A DNA stretch of 64,000 nt, taken from the NCBI GenBank assembly GCA_963665705.1, contig OY762448.1, positions 310,001-374,000 on the forward strand, given 5' to 3'. The position numbers and the translations under genes were made by a program. The notes beneath the pieces are model-generated. The model searched no databases. It saw nothing but the letters and a program-made list of their open reading frames with translations, and was not told where the DNA came from. Positions 60,239 to 64,000 of the stretch are shown here, piece after piece. The stretch's first letter is position 1. Every line of letters starts with the position of its first letter. The stretch comes from Saccharicrinis sp963665705. Its GTDB lineage: Bacteria > Bacteroidota > Bacteroidia > Bacteroidales > Marinilabiliaceae.

Positions 60239-60562
60239 AGTAACCGCAAAGAACACGGAGAACTTTCACGAAGTAGAACACAAAGGGATATAGTTCTTAG
60301 TTCTCAGTCTTCTGTGGCAAGATTGTATTTTTGACACTATCTCTTATTTATATAGGGAATATGATGAAATCGTGCACTAGTAAAAAGGTTTTATATAAGG
60401 TTCAATTTGCAAATTTGAACCAGTACGTGGGACTGCTGACTACCTAGTGCCTACTGCTGACTGAAGACTGTTGACTAAGGACTGCTACTTCAAACATCTC
60501 TTTATCAATCTAAATTTCTTTGTGCATCTTTGTGAAAAATCATCGTGACCTTTGTGGTTAAA
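60239..60562. repeat. Long imperfect inverted repeat flanking ~220 bp of low-complexity DNA
   Basis: The left arm ~60239-60288 (starts AGTAACCGCAAAG) is mirrored at ~60512-60562 (ends CTTTGTGGTTAAA), ~50 bp each with perhaps a quarter of positions differing. Between them are stuttering words (CTTAGTTCTCAG at ~60295; CTGCTGACT, CTACTGCTGAC and GAAGACTGTTGAC at 60431-60485). It fills the 482 bp dnaK-GGCT gap apart from the dnaK promoter zone; no gene is seen inside. Confidence 0.65.
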
Positions 60563-60565
60563 TAT

Positions 60566-61162
60566 ATGGAAAGCAAAAAATCTAATAAGTTTGTATGGTA
60601 TGCCAGTTATGGCTCTAATTTATGTTTGGATAGATTCTTCTGTTATATTAGAGGTGGAATTCCTGAAGGTTCTTCAAAAATGCATGAGGGATGCAGAGAT
60701 CAGACTCTTCCAAAAGAAATCAAGAATATTGAAATAAAAAGAGATCTGTATTTTGCCAAAGCACATAGCAGTTGGGGTAAAGGAGGTGTTGCATTTATAA
60801 ATAATGAGAAAAATAATAATGCCTCAACATTGGGACGTATGTATCTTATAACCTATGATCAGTTTGTTGACGTTGTTAAGCAAGAAAATAATTATACTGA
60901 AGAATTATGTATTGACTTTCAGGAAGCTATTGATAGAGGTAATACTGTCTTTTTAAATAATAGCTGGTACGGAAACTTAATATACTTAGGTGAAGAAAGA
61001 GGATATCCTATATTTACTTTCACTAATGATAAATATTTGGAACAGGAAATAAATCTTCCAGGCATAGCATATTTAGCTATACTTAAAAAAGGAGTTAAGG
61101 AAAGTTATGGATTAGATGAGATAGATACTAAAAAGTATTTTGACAGTAAAATAAAATCATAG
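60566..61162 (+). CDS. Gamma-glutamylcyclotransferase-like (GGCT-fold) protein
   Basis: A 198 aa protein when started at ATG 60566; a GTG at 60545 would extend it into the inverted repeat and is unlikely. The N-terminal VWYASYGSNLCLDRF contains the YGSN substrate-binding motif of the GGCT/BtrG fold. The usual catalytic Glu region is less clear (GVAFINNEKNNN and LGRMYLITYDQF). Homologues are sometimes mislabelled histone deacetylase. It may cleave gamma-glutamyl amines or peptides, but the substrate is unknown. It is followed by two small membrane proteins. Confidence 0.75.
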   Translation: MESKKSNKFVWYASYGSNLCLDRFFCYIRGGIPEGSSKMHEGCRDQTLPKEIKNIEIKRDLYFAKAHSSWGKGGVAFINNEKNNNASTLGRMYLITYDQFVDVVKQENNYTEELCIDFQEAIDRGNTVFLNNSWYGNLIYLGEERGYPIFTFTNDKYLEQEINLPGIAYLAILKKGVKESYGLDEIDTKKYFDSKIKS

Positions 61163-61182
61163 TAAAGGAATTTAAAATAAAG

Positions 61183-61587
61183 ATGTTCAGAAACCGCTAT
61201 TATTATTTTTTAATAACATTGTTAACCATAGTATTTGGGTTGGCATCCAGGTACTTTGCAAACTATTTTCCATCATGGGGCAAAGATTATCTTGGTGATG
61301 TATTGTGGGCCTTAATGGTGTTTTGGATATTTGGTTTTCTTTTTAATCGGAAACAAACATATATAATAGCTGTTTACGCTTTGTTGTTTTCTTATGCCAT
61401 AGAAATAAGTCAACTTTATCATGCTCCATGGATTGATGCCATTCGACATACGAGGCTCGGTGGATTAGTTTTAGGTTTTGGTTTTTTATGGAGCGATTTG
61501 TTGTGTTATCTTATAGGAGTAGGATTGGGATATATAATGGAGAAAATATTTTTGAAAACAAAAGGTGAAAAATCATGGATATATTAA
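61183..61587 (+). CDS. DUF2809 membrane protein
   Basis: A 134 aa protein with about four membrane helices. FGLASRYFANYFPSWGKDYLGDVLWALMVF and the later SYAIEISQLYHAPWIDAIRHTRLGGLVLG match the DUF2809 family, whose function is unknown. It lies 20 bp after the GGCT-like gene, and its end overlaps the next gene by 13 bp, so the three are probably one operon. Confidence 0.85.
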   Translation: MFRNRYYYFLITLLTIVFGLASRYFANYFPSWGKDYLGDVLWALMVFWIFGFLFNRKQTYIIAVYALLFSYAIEISQLYHAPWIDAIRHTRLGGLVLGFGFLWSDLLCYLIGVGLGYIMEKIFLKTKGEKSWIY

Positions 61588-62351
61588 CTCATACTTTATC
61601 GGGAGTTGCAGCAGCCTCGGTTGTTGCTAATATTAGTAACCAAAAATTGATTGGTAAAATTAAAATTCTGATAACAGGAGCAATAGCAGGAGCTTTACCT
61701 GATATTGACGTTATTTCCAGATGGAATGGATTTGATGGAACATTTGGCAGATGGTTTAATCTTTCTATTTCGGGAAATGAGGCGTTTGGTGCCAAGCTTT
61801 GGTATTCGCATCATGCTTTTTTTCATTCTTTATTGGCATCTGTAATTTTCGGATTTTTACTGGGCATGATCATGTATCTGGCAAAGAGTAAGTTTAAAGT
61901 GTCAAAGTCATCCTTGTTATTGGTTATTCCATTTGCACTGGCATTTGTTTTTGGATTTAACATGCATCTGTTAGAAGACATGGTAACTCCAAGCGGAGGT
62001 TGGGGAGGTGTAGCTTATTTATGGCCTTCGAAAGTTTATATTGGTGGATTTGGTGATACCTGGTGGTGGAATAATTATGATATATTTTTATTGGCGAATG
62101 GAGTTGTGTTGGTCAACATTTTACTGTTTTTTATTGATAAAAAGCGATTCGTTAAAATATCCGGTATTTTGATTTTTGTTATTGGATTTACGATTGGAAC
62201 GGTACAGATTAAATCACGTAATTATAATTTCAATTCACGAGGTAAACTAAAAAAAGAAGAACTTTCAAAAGAAATACAAAAGGAAGCGTTGGGAGAGAAT
62301 GTTTTCTATGTGATGGAAAGGTTAGATGGCTTGATACCTGTTGCGTTTTAG
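61575..62351 (+). CDS. YdjM-type membrane-bound metal-dependent hydrolase
   Basis: A 258 aa polytopic membrane protein of the LexA-binding/YdjM-like family. The N-terminal MDILTHTLSGVAAA, the Asp-rich ALPDIDVI, the HHAFFHSLLAS His cluster and the later MHLLEDMVTPSGG give the His/Asp set expected for a metal site. Five to six helices are visible. The substrate is unknown. It overlaps the DUF2809 gene by 13 bp. A short low-complexity CCTACAGTCTACAGCC-like stretch follows the stop (62352-62380). Confidence 0.82.
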   Translation: MDILTHTLSGVAAASVVANISNQKLIGKIKILITGAIAGALPDIDVISRWNGFDGTFGRWFNLSISGNEAFGAKLWYSHHAFFHSLLASVIFGFLLGMIMYLAKSKFKVSKSSLLLVIPFALAFVFGFNMHLLEDMVTPSGGWGGVAYLWPSKVYIGGFGDTWWWNNYDIFLLANGVVLVNILLFFIDKKRFVKISGILIFVIGFTIGTVQIKSRNYNFNSRGKLKKEELSKEIQKEALGENVFYVMERLDGLIPVAF

Positions 62352-62380
62352 AACAGCCTACAGTCTACAGCCTACTGTAT
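62352..62380. repeat. Short stuttering repeat (CTACAG words)
   Basis: Tandem variants of CCTACAGT/CTACAGCC directly follow the hydrolase gene. They resemble, in style but not in exact sequence, the CTGACT words in 60431-60485. Confidence 0.5.
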
Positions 62381-62385
62381 ACAAA

Positions 62386-62425
62386 AGAAAAACTCTCTGC
62401 TAAAGTATCTATTAACAGAGAGTTT
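62386..62425 (-). terminator. Intrinsic terminator of the MuiA-like gene
   Basis: AAACTCTCTG (62390-62399) pairs exactly with CAGAGAGTTT (62416-62425), and the minus strand continues TTCTTTTG. It starts 13 bp after the minus-strand gene's stop. Confidence 0.82.
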
Positions 62426-62437
62426 CAGTCATTTATT

Positions 62438-64000
62438 TTATTCAATAATCAGATTCCTGTTTTTAGGATATTTTACTGAGTATTTTAAATCAAACTCTTT
62501 TTTATCGTTAGAGCCCAGTTTAAATTTCCATTTAATTTCTCCTGTTTCGGAATCAAGTTTTGCTCCTGAAGTATTTTGAATATTAACTTCAATCTCCTCC
62601 ATGGTTGAAACCGGAACCTGGTCAAGGATTATCATATTAATATCCTGAGCCTTGTTGTTTTTAACTGTTGTTTTCCACGCTCGTGTTTCTTCTTTCTTAT
62701 TCCCAATAAATTGTTTGTTGGTAAAGTCTTTTATCTTTTCACGATTAACAGATACTTTCTTATCTCTACCCAATGATATTTCAAGGGTGTCTGAAGCAAA
62801 ACGAACATCCATTAAAGTTTTACCCACATAGGTTCCTTCAAAAAATACATTGGCTTCTCCTTCTAACAAGTTGTATTTTTCCCAATCAACAATATTGGCA
62901 ATTAAGAACGCGTCTTTATCAATTTTAGGTACGCAATAATATTGGTAGAAGGCAGGTAACTCATATTGTTCCATATCTACGGTATAGTTTTTATTATCTG
63001 ATTTTATCGTGTATGGCGTGTGAATTTCAAAATCAACGGTAGTCTGATTTTCAACCTGTGCTGTAGGTATGGCCAAACTCTTCATTCCCCTGATTCGTAT
63101 CTTGTCTTTTTTAACACTGACACCTGCCATTCTACCTTGTAATGCACCAGTAACATCATCACTTGAACCATAGCCAACAGCAACAATTTCCTGAAGAGCC
63201 ATGGTGTTTTCTTGCAGACTAACATTCATAACGGATCCGGATATCGGTATCGTTTGTGAGTTGAACCCAATAAATGAATATTTTAAACTGCTTGAGTTGT
63301 TTGGGATTGTAATGGAATAGTTGCCATCTATATCTGTTACTGTTCCAATGGTAGTTCCTTCTACAATAACATTGGCACCTGGTAACGGCTCTCCATACTG
63401 ATCTAACACTCTACCATTTATGCTATTTGAAAATGCCTTGTATACCGGAGGTCGCATGTTGTAGTTTAAATAATAAGGTTGTAATTCAGGAGCTACACCA
63501 GATACATTAGGTTCTGCTGATGAAAACTTGAGCTTAACATTAGTCCAGTTTACTTTTGTATCCTGTTTTACATTGGCTTTATAAACCAATTGAACCGGTT
63601 CATTGATATTTTTTGCCCTTATATCGTACGAAGGAAACCACCCTGCATTTCCTACCAAATAATTTAGTTCTAATGAATATTTGCCGGCTTGTTTTGCATC
63701 AACTTTTACTAACACTTCTCCAGTAGGGTATTCTTTTTTACTTGTTATGGTATTAATCTGATTTTGTAAATCTTTCCTCTGTTGATTTAACTTTTTAAGC
63801 GTTTGATTGCGTTCAATCTCTTTCATTTTTAAGGCTGTTAATTTTTTGCCATAAAACTCAGATGCTTGTTGAAGATTGGTAACACTCAGTTGTTCGTTTT
63901 TTCCTCCTATATCTTTGTTGGCCTGAAGAAATGAAAGTTCTTCCTTAATGATGGCTAAATAGGTGTCTTCAATTTTAATTTTGTTGTTTACTTCGTCAAG
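62438..64000 (-). CDS. MuiA/DUF4139-family protein with inserted CarboxypepD_reg and SusC-plug-like segment (5' end beyond window)
   Basis: The frame stays open to the right edge, so the start is outside; 520 residues are visible, beginning LDEVNNKIKIEDTYLAII. A coiled coil comes first, then DUF4139 strands (LELNYLVGNAGWFPSYDIRA, DTKVNWTNVKLKFSSAEPN). In the middle sits a CarboxypepD_reg module (INGRVLDQYGEPLPGANVIV) and a short SusC-like piece (LQEIVAVGYGSSDDVTGALQG, ending IRIRG). DUF4139 then resumes (TVDFEIHTPYTIKSDNK) to the stop. The family is called mucoidy inhibitor A; its function is not established. The insertion seems in frame and intact. A terminator follows. Confidence 0.85.
   Translation of the reverse strand, partial: LDEVNNKIKIEDTYLAIIKEELSFLQANKDIGGKNEQLSVTNLQQASEFYGKKLTALKMKEIERNQTLKKLNQQRKDLQNQINTITSKKEYPTGEVLVKVDAKQAGKYSLELNYLVGNAGWFPSYDIRAKNINEPVQLVYKANVKQDTKVNWTNVKLKFSSAEPNVSGVAPELQPYYLNYNMRPPVYKAFSNSINGRVLDQYGEPLPGANVIVEGTTIGTVTDIDGNYSITIPNNSSSLKYSFIGFNSQTIPISGSVMNVSLQENTMALQEIVAVGYGSSDDVTGALQGRMAGVSVKKDKIRIRGMKSLAIPTAQVENQTTVDFEIHTPYTIKSDNKNYTVDMEQYELPAFYQYYCVPKIDKDAFLIANIVDWEKYNLLEGEANVFFEGTYVGKTLMDVRFASDTLEISLGRDKKVSVNREKIKDFTNKQFIGNKKEETRAWKTTVKNNKAQDINMIILDQVPVSTMEEIEVNIQNTSGAKLDSETGEIKWKFKLGSNDKKEFDLKYSVKYPKNRNLIIE

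Noticed and set aside
60545..61162. Histone deacetylase label and GTG start for the GGCT-fold protein
   Set aside because: The YGSN motif indicates the GGCT fold; the GTG lies inside the inverted repeat.
1..64000. CRISPR arrays, tRNA/rRNA genes, prophage or intact IS elements
   Set aside because: No evenly spaced direct repeats, no tRNA T-loop/acceptor pattern and no integrase or full transposase frame were found by reading; a tRNAscan or CRISPR finder run would be decisive.

Overview
The window is AT-rich DNA from a Bacteroidota bacterium, most likely a marine or sediment-type member of the Marinilabiliales; this placement is inference from gene content. The evidence for the phylum is type IX secretion (Por) tails on a GH13 enzyme and an S8 protease, a hybrid two-component system with a Reg_prop propeller and AraC output, Bacteroidota-only families such as DUF3667, lipoproteins with short lipoboxes, and promoters of the TAnnTTTG type. 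No rRNA, tRNA, CRISPR array or intact insertion sequence was seen.

Layout. 1-6.4 kb: four GH13 alpha-glucan enzymes in a row on the plus strand (one cut by the left edge), consistent with starch or maltodextrin use. 6.4-12.7 kb: a minus-strand signalling operon (TonB-dependent receptor, YfiR-domain histidine kinase, single-domain response regulator, receiver-kinase-receiver hybrid). 13.0-24.0 kb: a complete minus-strand molybdenum nitrogenase operon, nifH-nifI1-nifI2-nifD-nifK-nifE-nifN-nifB-2Fe2S ferredoxin-nifV. It ends in an intrinsic terminator and is preceded by a 430 bp divergent regulatory region holding a perfect 24 bp palindrome, 11 bp direct repeats and a -24/-12-like promoter. 24.4-31.3 kb: a TPR histidine kinase diverging from nifH, then xseB, two thiamine-phosphate-synthase family genes, two thioredoxins, cca and a SpoU methyltransferase. 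31-44.4 kb: mainly housekeeping and envelope genes (endonuclease/phosphatase family, parallel beta-helix lipoprotein, AI-2E family permease, mdh, phosphohexomutase, RluB-type synthase, xseA, secreted subtilase, YwqK repeat protein), plus an unusual membrane-anchored protein with six Trp-Met...Trp repeats. 44.4-47.1 kb: a LysR-YeiH-TauE group. 48-58 kb: a polysaccharide locus (HTCS regulator, GH95, GH5, esterase). 58-64 kb: dnaK, small membrane proteins, and a MuiA/DUF4139 protein carrying an inserted CarboxypepD_reg/SusC-plug-like segment that runs off the right edge.

The nif genes supply the Fe protein (nifH), the MoFe protein (nifDK), the FeMo-cofactor scaffold and precursor (nifEN, nifB), homocitrate (nifV), a Clostridium pasteurianum-type ferredoxin, and post-translational PII-like control (nifI1/I2). 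nifA, nifU, nifS and molybdate transport are not in the window. The most unusual signals are the nifH upstream control region, a compact GC-rich fold between nifK and nifE, the six-repeat Trp protein, the chimeric MuiA protein, and several families of low-complexity intergenic palindromes.
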